A stretch of DNA of 64,000 bases from Polysphondylium violaceum (GCA_000277445.1 AJWJ01000043.1:1-64000); one strand, 5' to 3'. Counted from the first letter of the stretch, positions 1 through 12,139 are shown. Made by a program: numbers and translations. The notes: generated by a model not told the origin, from the sequence alone.

Positions 1-4
1 ATAC

Positions 5-90
<86 letters not shown>

Positions 91-981
91 TTATTATTAT
101 TACAACACCAATTCTTTAAAATATCTGGTGTATTTGATTCTTTGTAATCTTGAATCCAATTTGATACTATATCCAATACATTATTCATCTCTAAACTTAT
201 AGCCAATGATATTATTGATCCCATTAATCGTATTCCATTCTATTTTGAAACAATACATGTTAATCATCAAAACAATATTTTGTCATACCTTTATACTGTT
301 ACTTACATTTACAACACTGATATCTTTATCCCATTTCATAAATTCAAATATAAAGCTAAATAGTTTTTTTAATTCGATTTGATTATCAATGTTACTATTG
401 TTGAAATAGTTTGATAAATACATAACAGTACTCATTCTTTGAGTTGATTCTTTTGCTTTGGTTATAAATAATTCATATATAATCGGTATGATAACTAATA
501 GATAGAGATATAATGGTTAATGAATGGTATCCTATATACTATACACTATATACTTACAATAGATATCAGAATTATCATTTAAATCATTTGAAAAAGATTT
601 GATTAAAACCATTATATAATCCCATTGCATCATGGCAGAGTAGGCATCTTGTATCTCAATAAGCATTTCTTTTAAAGTAGAGAAAAACACAATACTACGA
701 GTGGTATTCTTGTATAGATCTTTTAAATTTAATTCTAATTGATTGTATTTTGATGTCGCTGTAGATAGATTAGATATCTCTATTGATTGTTTAAACAATG
801 CTTTTAAATCATTAAATAGATTGTAATCTATTTTAACGACTTCTTCAACGATAGCTTTCTGTTGTTGCACTTGTTGAGTAGGACCACTAGTATTGGATGA
901 TGGCACATTATCTATAGCCTCGCCATCTGAAATCTCGCCACTCTCTTCATCTGAGCTTGAATGATGTTCAGCATCCATCAT
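1..981 (-). CDS. unknown protein, 3' end cut by window edge
   Basis: I do not recognise this gene. Three minus-strand exons fit: 981-558, 494-307 and 239 to beyond base 1, joined by GTAAGT..TAG introns that keep one frame. The likely start is the ATGATG at 981/978. A longer reading to 1089 would begin with an oligo-T-derived hydrophobic stretch that looks like promoter sequence. The N-terminus is acidic and Ser-rich (SSSDEESGEISDGE), followed by a helical region without known motifs and ending in poly-Asn at the window edge. The nearest plus-strand gene starts 382 bases away, so the two probably share a divergent promoter region. It is probably soluble; no function is proposed. Confidence 0.6.
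3..100. repeat. (ATT)n trinucleotide tract, probable poly-Asn coding
   Basis: Almost uninterrupted ATT triplets run from the window edge. Read on the minus strand they are AAT (Asn) codons and continue in frame from the third exon of the neighbouring gene, so this is probably a poly-Asn run in that protein rather than spacer. Such runs are common in dictyostelid proteins. Confidence 0.8.
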
Positions 982-1363
982 TTTATCATTGATCATTAGT
1001 TCAAAGAATTTTTGATCATTTGGGGTGGGAATAAAAAATTGAAAAAAAATAAAAAGAGAAAATGCAATTTTTGTATTCTCTTTCGTCATGGGGGGTTTGG
1101 AATTAAAGTTTGTATCTGCCTATTATTATAGTAAAAATGACGAATAAACGATAAATGTTTGTTAGGACCTAATTATCTATAAAATAACCATTAAAGTTTG
1201 AATAAACAAAAAGTAGAGTATTTATAAACATTGTAAAGTGGATTGCTTTTTTGAAATTTTTTTTTTTTCAATAAGATTTTTATTTTTTAATACTCAATCT
1301 TATCACTTCATATTAGCACCTATTTTTTTTTATTAGCAACTAATTATTTCAAGAAAATTTAGA

Positions 1364-2347
1364 ATGGAGCCAAAATTAGAGTCTGAAAAATCAAAATTTA
1401 AGGTACTAGGTGATATGTATGGTGGTAGTAGTGCACGTTATCTTGCTTTTAGACCTCAGTATCCTGACGAGTTTTATGAGTTTTTATATGAACATTTGGG
1501 TCAAAAAAGGGATTTGGCATTGGATGTGGGATGTGGTAATGGGCAAGCAACTTTTAAATTATCTTTATGGTTTTCAAAAATAATTGGTATTGATCCTTCT
1601 GTTAATCAAATAAAGAATGCTATACAAGCTCATAATATAGAGTATAGAAATTTACCCGCAGAAGACACTGGTCTAGATTCAAATTCTTTTGATTTAATTA
1701 CTGTAGCTCAAGCAATACATTGGTTTAATTTACCATTTTTTTTTGAGGAATCAAAGTAATTATAATTCTCTTTTGACCAAGATAAATATAAAATATTAAT
1801 CTTTTATTTTCAATAGGAGGATATTAAAAAAGGATGGTGTTTTAGCATTTTGGACTTACAAAGATTTTAGGATAACCAACAATCAAGAATGTGAAAATAT
1901 TAATAAAATTGTAATTGAAATAGGGTGATTTTTATCTAAATTATACACTAACGAGAACATAATATTTTATTACATAGCTCTATGAAGAAACTTTTTATAA
2001 ATATTTTGCACCAGAACGTCAATTGGTTGTAGATGGTTATAAAGATATTATTCCACCTTTTGAAAATATAATTAGAAAGACTTTTAGACATACTGTATGA
2101 TGACAAAAAATACATTTTGTATCAAATATATTTAAAAACTAATATGATTATTTAGATAAAAATATCTATAGGTCAACTCTTAGGAATATATTCAACCTCA
2201 AGTGGATATCAAAAATATGTGTTGCACAACTCTGATCCATTACCACAAATTCAACAAAGATTTTTACAAAATTATAATACAACAAATTTAAATGATCAGG
2301 TAATTCAAGGATATTGGGATATAAGTATTGTAATTTGTAAAAATTAA
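1364..2347 (+). CDS. class I SAM-dependent methyltransferase (TMT1-like)
   Basis: Four exons (1364-1755, 1817-1910, 1978-2094, 2156-2347) give about 264 residues, a normal size for small Methyltransf_11-type enzymes. Motif I, the SAM-binding LDVGCGNGQAT, lies near residue 50. It is followed by the acidic end of strand 2 (IIGIDPS), post-I NLPAEDTGLDSNSFDLI, and AQAIHWF, typical of trans-aconitate or related methyltransferases. The donor sites GTAATT and GTATGA look weak by consensus but keep the frame. The C-terminus WDISIVICKN resembles the closing strand of this fold, which argues against splicing at the GTAATT at 2300. The substrate cannot be told from sequence. Family assignment is firm; exon 2-3 borders are less so. 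Confidence 0.82.
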
Positions 2348-2829
2348 AATATGGCTGTGGAAATCGTTATTCTATGGAAGAAAGCGCTAGAATAATTATT
2401 AATATACAAGCGTATGTAAAAAGATAATATTCTAAAATGATAATAAAAAGAAGCTCAACAATGAAGAAAAGAAGTTGAAATAAAGAAGAATTAAATTGTT
2501 TGATAAAGAGAACATTTTGTTCCTACATGGAAACTTGCGACCTGTTTGAGAGAATGCGTCTATTGACATGATGATATAAATATCTTGAGGAAAGCTCGGT
2601 AATTTTTTTTTTTTGAAATTTTGTTTTTTTCATTTTGATTGGGTGGACATCTCATATCAAAAGAGATTAGCAGCGGAGACCCACAGCGTCGAAAAAACAA
2701 TCTAGATATCTAGATTTTTTCATTGTTAGCATGTGAAATCTTGGAACAAAACCACCTTTTATCCTCAAAATCTTTATTTTCTAACATAGAAGAGAGGTAA
2801 AGATAAGAGAGAAGAAATAGAAATAGGAT
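2348..2829. other. intergenic spacer with a perfect palindrome
   Basis: No gene seen. It holds oligo-T runs near 2605-2630 and an 18-base perfect palindrome at 2699-2716, then a purine-rich leader directly before the ATG at 2830. Confidence 0.6.
2699..2716. promoter_or_regulatory. 18-bp perfect palindrome AATCTAGATATCTAGATT
   Basis: The sequence reads the same on both strands over 18 bases and sits about 115 bases before the start codon of the EGF/TIG-like gene, followed by a T-run. A dimeric transcription-factor site is a reasonable guess; a hairpin is possible. Function is inference only. Confidence 0.35.
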
Positions 2830-5800
2830 ATGTTATCTCTAAAGCTATTCAATATGTTTTTGTTCGCGCTGATGCTGGGCATGCTGGTCAGCACCGGGCA
2901 TGGCTACACCTATCAAGAGATTAATTTGAGTGATAATAGCTTTAACACTCAGTATGCTGTCTTTGATCCAAACAATCCAAATATTGCATCTTGTTCAAAG
3001 ATTTTTACACTTTTGATTTCGGATCTGGGATCGACAACTCAACTTTTTTGTACGCCGTCAACAAATATTTCTCCAACAGTTTTGTATAGAAACTTTACAA
3101 CAATATTATTAAGAGTGGCTGCTACCAAAGTAACCACAGACACGTCTAACTATGGGCTCATATGTTTGACCGGTGTTATTAATGTAATTGTGACTTTTGA
3201 CGCTTCATGCGTAGGTAAGTTGTTGCAACAATATATCTTATATTTTAACATAAAATGAGTCGATACACTAACACCAGATCCTCTTATATCTAGCTCCACC
3301 AACAACATTGGCCATAGAAGTATTGAACCAAGGCTATTCAATAATGAAATACATTACAGATTCATCATCACTATCTAGAAGTATTCCGATATTTTACTTT
3401 AGAGTAAACAATTTTGTTCCAAACCTGTACTCGCCCACTTTAACAGTAACCTCGTCAAATAGTTGCTATTCAGTGACAAATGTTGTCCAAGTCGCTCCCA
3501 ATATCTACGCGGGTGGTGTGATTTATAATTGCACAGGTTTAACTTATGACTTTTTAGCCCAAGATATACCTCTCACAGTTTCTGTTAAAAACTCTAGAGT
3601 TCTTAACAATATTGTAATTAAATCTTATTTAAAAAGTAGGTCATAATAACTAGCTCGTACTTATACATATATATACTCATACTTAATAATTTCATTCTAC
3701 TATAGGAACAACCAAACCAACATCATCGATAAACTTTGTATCAACTGATATGTACCCACCAGGCTTCAACAACACTTTCTATAGCCCCGATGCATACTTT
3801 TTCTCAAAGGTAGATAGCAATGGCTTTGATTTACCCATTTTCTCTAGACTTTCCCTTCAGGCTGGTGTTTTAGTAATGAGAAGCCACTCTGAGAATGTAT
3901 TTTTAAACACCGTATCTCAACCAAAGGACCATATAGCCCCTATTTCTTTTGTTGGTCCTAATATCATAGATAACAATTTGCTTATAAACTCTGGTATGTA
4001 TTGGATATTTAGAAATGCTAATATAATGACTAACATGTGACACACTATTAGAACCAACAACTCAAGCTGCTGTAACATATAGTGCCAACGTTTTGAATCG
4101 ATACTCTCCCGAATTACTTGCCTTTTCAGTAAGTACCAATTGTACATGGCAATGTGATCGTTTTTATTTTCTTTTTAGCTCGGCACTTGGTCCTTTCTAT
4201 AACCGTATATGGCCCTATGGTAGCACCAATGGAAATGCACTCTCTTACACCTACACATCTGATTTGTTTTTACCCCCCTCTGCCAATGGAGAGATCAGTG
4301 CCAATTTTAATGGAGTAGTAACTAAAATTACTGCTTCTCCAGTCTCTGGTATGTATTAGTTCATTAATATATAAATATATTCAATGACTAACACAAATAT
4401 TTTATAGCTGCCGATACCATAGCACCTACTGTAACATCAATACAAGTTGTTAACATTCCAGGAAGTACTTATGAAATTGTTAGAATGAAAATCACTGATA
4501 ATATATCAGGATTTAACAAGATTGTTGACTCTAGCAACTCGTTGTCTTTTGACTACACAAATCTCGTTCAGGGCAATCTCTTAAATGGTGTCTATGAGTT
4601 TCTCATACAAACAAATACATACTCATTTAGAACTGCTTCATTATCTATTGTTGACTTTGCCTATAACAAGAAAGCCTTTGACTTTTATGCTATTGTTAAT
4701 ATAGATGGTGAACGTGGAAATAAAAGTAAGTTTACTGACTTATATGCCTCAAATCACAATAATAATTTGTAATACTAATTCAACACACTAATTTCAATTA
4801 GAAACATTGAATAGCAGTCTTGTAACTCAAGTCAGATTTGAATTTAATGATATAGATGTTTCACATTCATCTTTTAATAATAGATTACTTTTCTTTTCCA
4901 ATGAACCTGCCGACTATAATATTAAACCAACTATTTTCACTTATGATTTCTCTCTTGAGCCTAAGATCACAGAGAATTGGATAGGTGGATGGGATAGTGA
5001 ATTAGGATGTTACGCGATCCCATTTACCGTGAAGCAACATTACTCGGCTCCAGTTTATAACTTCTACACTTATTTTGGATATAATGCAGCAGCTGATGGT
5101 GTCCATTTAAAGAGCCAGTATGGAGCAGATGCTGAATTAAGAGTTACAAGTACATTGGGTGATATCATAGGTCCATTTGTTACAAATATTGCATATCCAC
5201 TAGGCAGAGATATTACCGTGCCATCCCAAACAGATACCAATATTGGTTGGAGTCTTAGTATTGAGGATCCAATTAATGGGATAAAGAATGGTTTAATCAC
5301 AATCGCCAGTACTCTTGATAATGCTCAATACAACTATACATTTGCAAGCTGGGGTGAAACAACAATGACCGTTCCAATCGAATTAAAAGTAAATGGTCAA
5401 TGTAAATCACAATCATTTTATATTCAATATGTAAATTTACAAGATAGAATGGGATACGAAACGAGTTTCTCTCAACCTACATACTCTAATAGAGCCACCA
5501 ACTCATTGATCAAAGTCTTGACAGAGAATACTCTATATCCAGGATCAATTAGTGTAACTTGTCTATATCCAACAATAGAGATTATACCACCAACACTTAC
5601 AGCATTCAAGTTTACACCAAATTACTTGGATGTAATGTATCTTGGCACTCAATCAGCTCAAGGAAACGTTGTTAGCTTTAATTTTGAAACATCGGATGAC
5701 TCAGGTATTCTATTGGGTTCTTTACCTGTAATTTATCTTCAAGATCAAAGCTCCACCAATTTGTTGAGCAAACGATCCACTCTGATTCAAAATAATAATA

Positions 5801-7566
5801 CATGGGCGAATTATAGTTGTGATTTTGAAATTCCATTTGGATTTGGATATCCATATGGAATCAGAGTATCAATCTATGGTATTATAGATAATCAAAGTAA
5901 CTTTAATGGATATTCATCTAGTTTATTAAATGGAAAAGGATATCCATTTGTGATTAATGTCGCTACTCAACTTACAACTAATACTACAATTCAAGAAGTT
6001 AAAGGCCTAACAAGAGATGGCAATGATTTTATCGTTTATGGAAAACAATTTAAACAATCTCCTGTTTTAAACATTGATTATCTTAATGGAACTAAACAAA
6101 CATTAACTCCAACATTTTCCAGCTCAACAGTATTATCATTCAAAGGTGTAGGATTAATCAAAGAATCTCTAATTCATTTGACTGTTCAATCATCAAGCGA
6201 TTACTCTAATACACTTTTAGTTACTCTCCAGCAGCCCATTCCAGAAGATTCAAGTTCATCATCATCAAGTAGTAGCTCTTCATCATCATCATCATCGTCA
6301 CCTAGTAGTTCATCATCGTCAACTGATAGCAGTACCTCCTCATCAAGCACCCATAGTAGTAGCTCATCCAGCTCATCAAGTGCCGATAGCAGTAATTCTT
6401 CATCAAGCACCCAGAGTAGTAGCTCATCAAGTGCCGATAGCTCCAGCTCATCAAATAGCAATAGTGGATCTGAATTGCCAACCACCACACCATTACCAAG
6501 TAATAGCTCCTCATCAGATACACCATTACCAAGCCATCCACCAATTCCATGTTTTAATAATTGTGGTGGATTAGATCACGGAATATGCACATCTAATGGA
6601 TGTGTTTGTAAACTACCATGGACTGATACATCTTGTTCGTCACAAGTAATTGACATTGATCCAGTTACCAATTCAACAAATCCATCCACTACCATCACTG
6701 TTCCTGCAGATGATAAGAATACAGCCATTTATTATTCAGTTATCTCAATTGTATCGTTAAACGAACTCGATCCCAACAAGAAGATAGTAAATACATACTC
6801 TTTCCCTCAATGGACAGCAAGGAACAACACATTATCTAAATACAAAGAATATACAAATTCCAGCTACATTTATACAACTTCACTTACCAAGAATAACATT
6901 ACCACAAACATTAATGTCGCTATTGATTACTTTAATCAAACAAATGCAGTAAACATCACATTTGCCAATCAAGTATTTACAATGAATCCCTATTCTTTGA
7001 AATATTCTGTCAACATATCAGAATACTCATTCAGCTCATCTCTAAACACGCTCCAATTAGTCATGCTCGCCTCTATCCAGAATGATAATGCAGAATGCTC
7101 GTCAAGTCAATCTGGAGACACTGTTGAATTGGATGCAGAATATATTAAAATTCAAGTAAACGACCACAGTCTCTATGGCAGATTTATTAAAAGAGGTGTA
7201 GTAGATGGCAGAGTGAAAGAGATCTCTAATGAACCATTGGACTCTAAGCTCCAAGGTATCCAAAGCTCATCAAAGATTCAAACATTCATTGGTATGAATA
7301 TCCCCTATTTCAGAAAATCTGTTCAACTAGATCCAGATTTCTCTGTGCTCTTAAACTCTAATCCAGCAAGCAAAGATTCTGATAATGCAATTTGTGGTGT
7401 CGCCAAGAAATCCAAACTCACTGGTGCACAGACTGCCGGTATTGTAATTGGTTCTGTTGGTTTCGCAGCCGTCATTGGCGTTTCAGCAACCTACTTTGTC
7501 TTAAAATGGAGAAGAGATAGACAATTTAAAAAAACTTATGAAAACAAATTAAAAGTAATTGAATAA
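2830..7566 (+). CDS. large EGF/TIG-like type I membrane protein (ComC-like)
   Basis: Six exons (2830-3214, 3294-3635, 3706-3993, 4052-4348, 4408-4725, 4802-7566) give about 1464 residues. A hydrophobic N-terminal signal (LFNMFLFALMLGML) is followed by a long extracellular region with repeated beta-sandwich-like segments. Near residues 985-1020 a stretch resembles an IPT/TIG fold. A Ser-rich stalk (about 1027-1100) leads to one EGF-like module with spaced cysteines (CFNNCGGLDHGICTSNGCVC, near 1127). Then comes a conserved block with SLYGRFIKRG, a single TM helix near 1419 and a short basic tail. The architecture matches dictyostelid ComC-like surface proteins used in cell communication or adhesion; that role is by family resemblance. 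All five introns are phase 1. A second copy lies at 39703-43987. Confidence 0.78.
6252..6471 (+). repeat. Ser-codon repeat (serine-rich stalk)
   Basis: Tandem TCA, TCATCG and AGTAGT codons encode an almost pure Ser stretch with imperfect units such as STHSSSSSS and SADSS. It links the TIG-like part to the EGF module of the surrounding gene. The even use of TCA, AGT and AGC suggests selection for Ser rather than simple DNA slippage alone. Confidence 0.85.
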
Positions 7567-7645
7567 AGCTATGCATATCCCATTATCATATGACCTATTA
7601 TTTGTCTTTCATTTTATTTAACTTCTTATTTTAAAAATAATAAAT

Positions 7646-7731
7646 ATTCGAATTATTGTTAAAAATTTAGCTGGTATGATCGCCCTTGAAGTCCAAGACT
7701 CTAATACTAATGAAAGCCAAAAAAGGAATCA
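7646..7731 (+). pseudogene. decayed 5' fragment of a ubiquitin-like gene
   Basis: This stretch aligns with the first 85 or so bases of the intact ubiquitin-like gene at 7906, starting at a codon ATT where the intact gene has ATG. About ten mismatches are seen in the first 69 bases, then the match fades around AAAAGGAATC. Homology also includes a few upstream bases (AATAAAT). With no start codon and no C-terminal half it cannot make the protein. It looks like a truncated tandem duplicate left to drift in the gap between the EGF/TIG gene and the intact copy. Confidence 0.75.
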
Positions 7732-7905
7732 TATCTGATGAGATAGATTACAAATAAAATAATTCCCCTCAAGTTTTTGAGATTTTTTCCGACGATAAAA
7801 ATTCTTAGAACAATTTTATTTTTGACCATTCTTGCAATACCAACCCATGAGTGCTTATTATAAATAGTGATTCTCTGCTCTATCTCATCCAAAATATAAA
7901 TAAAT

Positions 7906-8133
7906 ATGCGAATTATTGTTAAAACTTTAGCTGGTGTGATCCCTTTTGAGGTCCAAGGCTCTGATACTATTGAAAGCTTAAAGACTAGAATCCAAGCTCA
8001 AGAAGGTATTCCATTCGAACAACAAAGATTGCTTTTCGCCGGTAAAGATATAGAAGAAGGAAATTTATCTGATTATAACATTCAAGAAGCATCCACTGTT
8101 TTTTTAGTCCTCAGAAAGGTTCGAAAAGTTTAA
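7906..8133 (+). CDS. ubiquitin-like protein lacking the C-terminal Gly-Gly
   Basis: A single exon encodes 75 residues that align along nearly all of ubiquitin: [10 protein letters not shown] at the start, [15 protein letters not shown] in the middle and [16 protein letters not shown] near the end. It is one residue shorter in the beta1-beta2 turn and one in the 50s loop. The end is RKVRKV instead of RLRGG, so the Gly-Gly needed for activation and conjugation is absent and no longer tail exists for processing. By alignment K6, K27 and K48 remain, K29 is Arg, and K11, K33 and K63 are lost. It may act as a stand-alone binding module or be a diverging relic; the intact frame favours the former. 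A decayed copy lies 260 bases upstream. Confidence 0.8.
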   Translation: MRIIVKTLAGVIPFEVQGSDTIESLKTRIQAQEGIPFEQQRLLFAGKDIEEGNLSDYNIQEASTVFLVLRKVRKV

Positions 8134-8165
8134 AGAGTCACTTTTTTAAATAAAGCTAGTATTAT

Positions 8166-8219
8166 CTATAACTCCAGATTTACAATGAACCATTGTTAAC
8201 ATGTTACATCTGGCTATAG
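8166..8219. other. imperfect inverted repeat after the ubiquitin-like gene
   Basis: Arms CTATAACTCCAGAT and ATCTGGCTATAG pair except for a short bulge. A second small hairpin ACAATG-AAC-CATTGT sits inside. It lies about 30 bases past the stop codon at 8133, so it may be in the 3' UTR. Too short and imperfect to call a miRNA precursor. Confidence 0.35.
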
Positions 8220-8397
8220 CATCCAACAAGAATCATTTGCATACATGATTACCCAACGCGGTATTCGAGAGATGTTTTTATTTTTTTTTTTTCTGAATTT
8301 TTAGAGTTTTTAAATTTAGGGGAAAAATTTTGTTCATTTTCATTTTATTTTATACCCCTACCGGCGATAACCTATACACACCAACGATCGACTAATC

Positions 8398-11300
8398 ATG
8401 ACAGAGAAATCTGAACTCAATGATTATTTGATTAGGTTAAAGCAACCTCCTGTGACCTATGTCGTGGTTACAAAGGGCCAAGATCACCAAAAAGATTTTA
8501 TGGTATGTTTATTTGTTTGTTTGTTTGTGTAAGATAGTCTATAGACTCTAACTATTCGTCCATAGGCTCAAGCAACTGTGTTGAATACAACGATACAGTC
8601 GGATTGGAAAAAGAATAAAAAGGAAGCGGAAAAGGATTGCGCAAAAAAGATATTGGACACGTTGAAGAGTAATGGTAGCTCAGTTTATAGTGCGCCAAAT
8701 ACAAACGAAAGACATCATCATCATCATGATCATAATAGTAGCAATAGCAGTAACAATGATTCAATGAGATCTCCTTTTTCTACATACTTGAACAACAAAA
8801 TAACCGGTACACCAAACGATAACGATCAATATAAAAGTCCTGCCTCGAGTATCTATGGAGCAAATAATTTAGATTTCTTCAAGTTTATCGTATCAAACAA
8901 CTTGAATTCTGAAACCAATCTTTCAAAGTCTATAGCCAACGGAGTAGATAACCATCATAGTAATGGTATCAATAGTAATAGTAGACAATCTTATCAACCA
9001 CAACAACAACAGCAACAACAATATAATATAGCACCATTAAGCTCAAACGAGACTCAATCAATTTACCAAATGCAAAGACAAATAAGCGATTTAAACAACA
9101 CTATTATGTCGATGAAAAGTAGCTATGAGGGTCAATTAAAGAGTCTATTGGACTCTCATCAAAATTTAGAAAGAGAATTTACACTCTTTAAAGAGTTTAC
9201 ACAAAAGAATTTACAAGTACCTTTTGAAATTCATCAATTCAACACCACCGTACAACAGGAAGATGATGATAAGATCGATACAAGAGAAAAGGATCATTTT
9301 CGGGGTATCCCCTCTCAACAACAACAATCTAGATCCCATGATAACAACTCAACAATCATCAACAGCAATACTAAACTCACCAGTATCACCAAAACAAACA
9401 TCATCCACCACCAAGAAGAGAAAGAAAAAGAGAAAGACCATGAGCTCGACAGAGAACAGCACTCCTTTGAGCTCGGAAAACAAATCAAACAGCTTCAGCA
9501 GTTCCTCCACGAGTCTGTTAGAACAGAACAACAACTTCAACAATCTCACAACAACAATGACAGAAGAGATAGTAGAGACTACTTTGATCAACAACAACAA
9601 CAACAACAATCATTCCAACACCTATCAATCGGCAAACCAGAACAACAACAACAACAACAACCCAATGGGATGTACAGAATCAGTAGTAATGGAAAGCAAC
9701 AACCCAGTAACAATAAAGAAGAGAAGAATCAACCAAATCCCAATTCAACTTCTCCAAGAACAACTACAACCACCACAACAACAACACCAATACCAACAAC
9801 AACTATAGAAGAACCAGATAGAAACTTTCATGAATTTTCCTTGGAACCACTTCCTTTTCTTATTCCTGATAAAATTCAATTTTATCAATATGATGTTATC
9901 ATTTCACATCATAAAACTGTAAGTAGAATTTAAAGCGATACATTGAATCTAATTAATTCAACAATAGTAATAGCAATAATAGTTGAGGATAATTAAAACT
10001 AATTTCATATCTCTCTTTCTTTCTATCTATTTATCTCTATCAATCAATCTATTCTTTTTTCCAATATATATTTTAAGCCACATGAATTTATTCATTTAAA
10101 CAAAAAATTCTTATTTCAAGGATTTAAATTATATTCTCATGTAAGGTTTCTATCACCTGAACCAGTTATTCATATATTGAGAGCAGATAATGATCATTGC
10201 GGTGTTGGATTAATCGAAAAATCAATTATTGAAATTGATAAATTTGATTTCCAAAAACTACTCACCTTTAATTACATATTTTTCTGTGGCGTTCTTTCTC
10301 AACATAGTTATATGCATTTTAAGAACCACAAAAATATGTTTTACGTCCCTGTCATTCAGTGTTTGAGTGATCCAAACCAAACTCTATTTGACAATCTCAT
10401 GGACATGATCAAATTTGACTATCTCTCTATAGAATATCTGTTCAACACCACCTCTGTGAAAGAGTACCAATCTCATCTCATTGAAAAGTTTAAAAACAAA
10501 ATCATATTCACTTGTTATAAAGACTATGTGTTGTGTAAAGATATAGATTTCGATACTATTGAATCACTCTCTATCAAAGATAGTATAGATATAGTTGAAT
10601 TATTGAATAATAAAAATAAAAGCAGTAGCAATAGCGGTAAAAAGAACACCAACAACAAGAATACAATTCAACCCAGCCAACTTAGACCCGTTCCTCAACT
10701 ATATTGTATACATAGTGCCGCCAGACAGAGTAAAGAGTTTTGGAACTTGAAGCCCATTCTCTTTTTTGACGACCATGGCGATCTGGAAGACCCAAATCAA
10801 TGGATAAAGTTTCAACAAAATCAAGCTCAACCATTTTATTTCAAATTTGAAGAATTTATGAAACCTGTCAAATACTATACCAAGCCCATACTAAATGTCC
10901 GTTCCCTTGGTATCACTTCAGAGATTCATGCACTCGCCAAAACTATTTTACTCCCATTTTACTCTGAGCTCGGTTGGAATATCCAATACTATCATTTTAT
11001 CAGTCTCTCTGGTATTTCGCTCAAAAACCACAAGCTCTTTAGAACGGCCTACACTCATCCCTCAATGAAACATAAAGGTCACAAAATACCAAACGACTTG
11101 GAAATATTCTATCCGTTTAAACCCCACATGCAATCCAACCAGAGATTAGAGTTTTTGGGCGACTCTGTGTTGAAGCTAATATCTTCGGTCTACTTGTTTA
11201 TCAATCTCCCCGAAGGCAAAGAAGGTGATCTTTCGAAAAAGAGATCTGACCACACAAAGAATGAGTATCTTCGTGAAATTGCCAAAAAGATTGGACTCGA

Positions 11301-11955
11301 CGACATCCTTCGTCTCACAACCGTTGAAGAGATTAAAAAGCCTCACTCTGACGTAATGGAAGCTCTTATTGGCGCCTTTTACAAAGAAAAGGGATTCAAA
11401 GCGACCTATAGCCTCGCCGTTAGATTGCTGTTTGACAATATCAATAATTTCTTCCCCGTCTATAGATGCAACCATCCGATCGAGTCGTTGGCCAATCCAG
11501 ACGTGTCTGCTTTTCTCAAAGCACAACAACTTGAAATTGGCCAAATGTGTTTGGTCGAACAATCCTTTGAACTAAATGGCTCTAGTGAAGAGAAAAACAA
11601 TCATCAAAGATTAGAATTCTTGGGTGATTCAGTGTTGGATCTCATTGTGGCCGAATTCCTCTTTGATAAATTCCCCGATCAACAAGAAGGCTTTCTTACT
11701 GACCAGCGATCCTATTTGGTAAAGAATGAAAATCTTGCCAAAATAAGCAAAGCCATCGGCATCCCACCCCAGTTTAATGCCGAATACAGAAATCTTATTT
11801 TACAAACCAAAAAACTTGGTGATTACTTTGAATCTTTCCTTGGGTGTCTATATTTGGATCGTGGTATGGAGGTTTGTAAAACCTTTGTCTACAAAAATTT
11901 AGGTCTTGGTCCTGATTTTGAAGCCTTCAAGCCACCAGCTATCTCTGATTTATAA
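8398..11955 (+). CDS. drnB: Dicer-like protein: dsRBD plus two RNase III domains (DrnA/DrnB type)
   Basis: Three exons (8398-8502, 8566-9918, 10078-11955) give about 1111 residues. The N-terminus is a dsRNA-binding domain (about residues 18-68: PVTYVVVTKG, then KKEAEKDCAKKILDTL). A long Gln/Asn/Ser-rich linker with coiled-coil stretches follows. Two RNase III domains fill the C-terminal third: signature NQRLEFLGDSVLKL near 841 with SDVMEALIGAFY, and NHQRLEFLGDSVLDL near 994 with LGDYFESFLGC. The acidic catalytic Glu/Asp residues are present in both, so an intramolecular dimer should be active. There is no helicase and no obvious PAZ, as known for Dictyostelium DrnA and DrnB, where the helicase is carried by RNA-dependent RNA polymerases. 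Choice between drnA and drnB is a guess. The second acceptor (TTTTAAG) is atypical. Confidence 0.85.
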
Positions 11956-12139
11956 ATCGTTTTTTTTTACATTTATTTGGAAATTAAATAAAATAAAATT
12001 TTCATATTTGGGATTTTTGCTTGTAATTGATATTTTTTTAATTTTTTAAAAATTTTTTTACCTTTTCAGAAAAGAGAAGTTGTTTTACAATTCAAAATTT
12101 TTAACCCTTTTTTGTTTTTATTCCACATATACAACAACA

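Noticed and set aside
1041-1089. Longer N-terminus for the first gene from the ATG at 1089
   Set aside because: The extra residues come from an oligo-T stretch typical of promoters; the ATGATG at 981 fits better.
2300-2347. Further intron in the methyltransferase at GTAATT 2300
   Set aside because: Reading through gives a fitting C-terminal strand and a stop at 2345; no good downstream exon was found.
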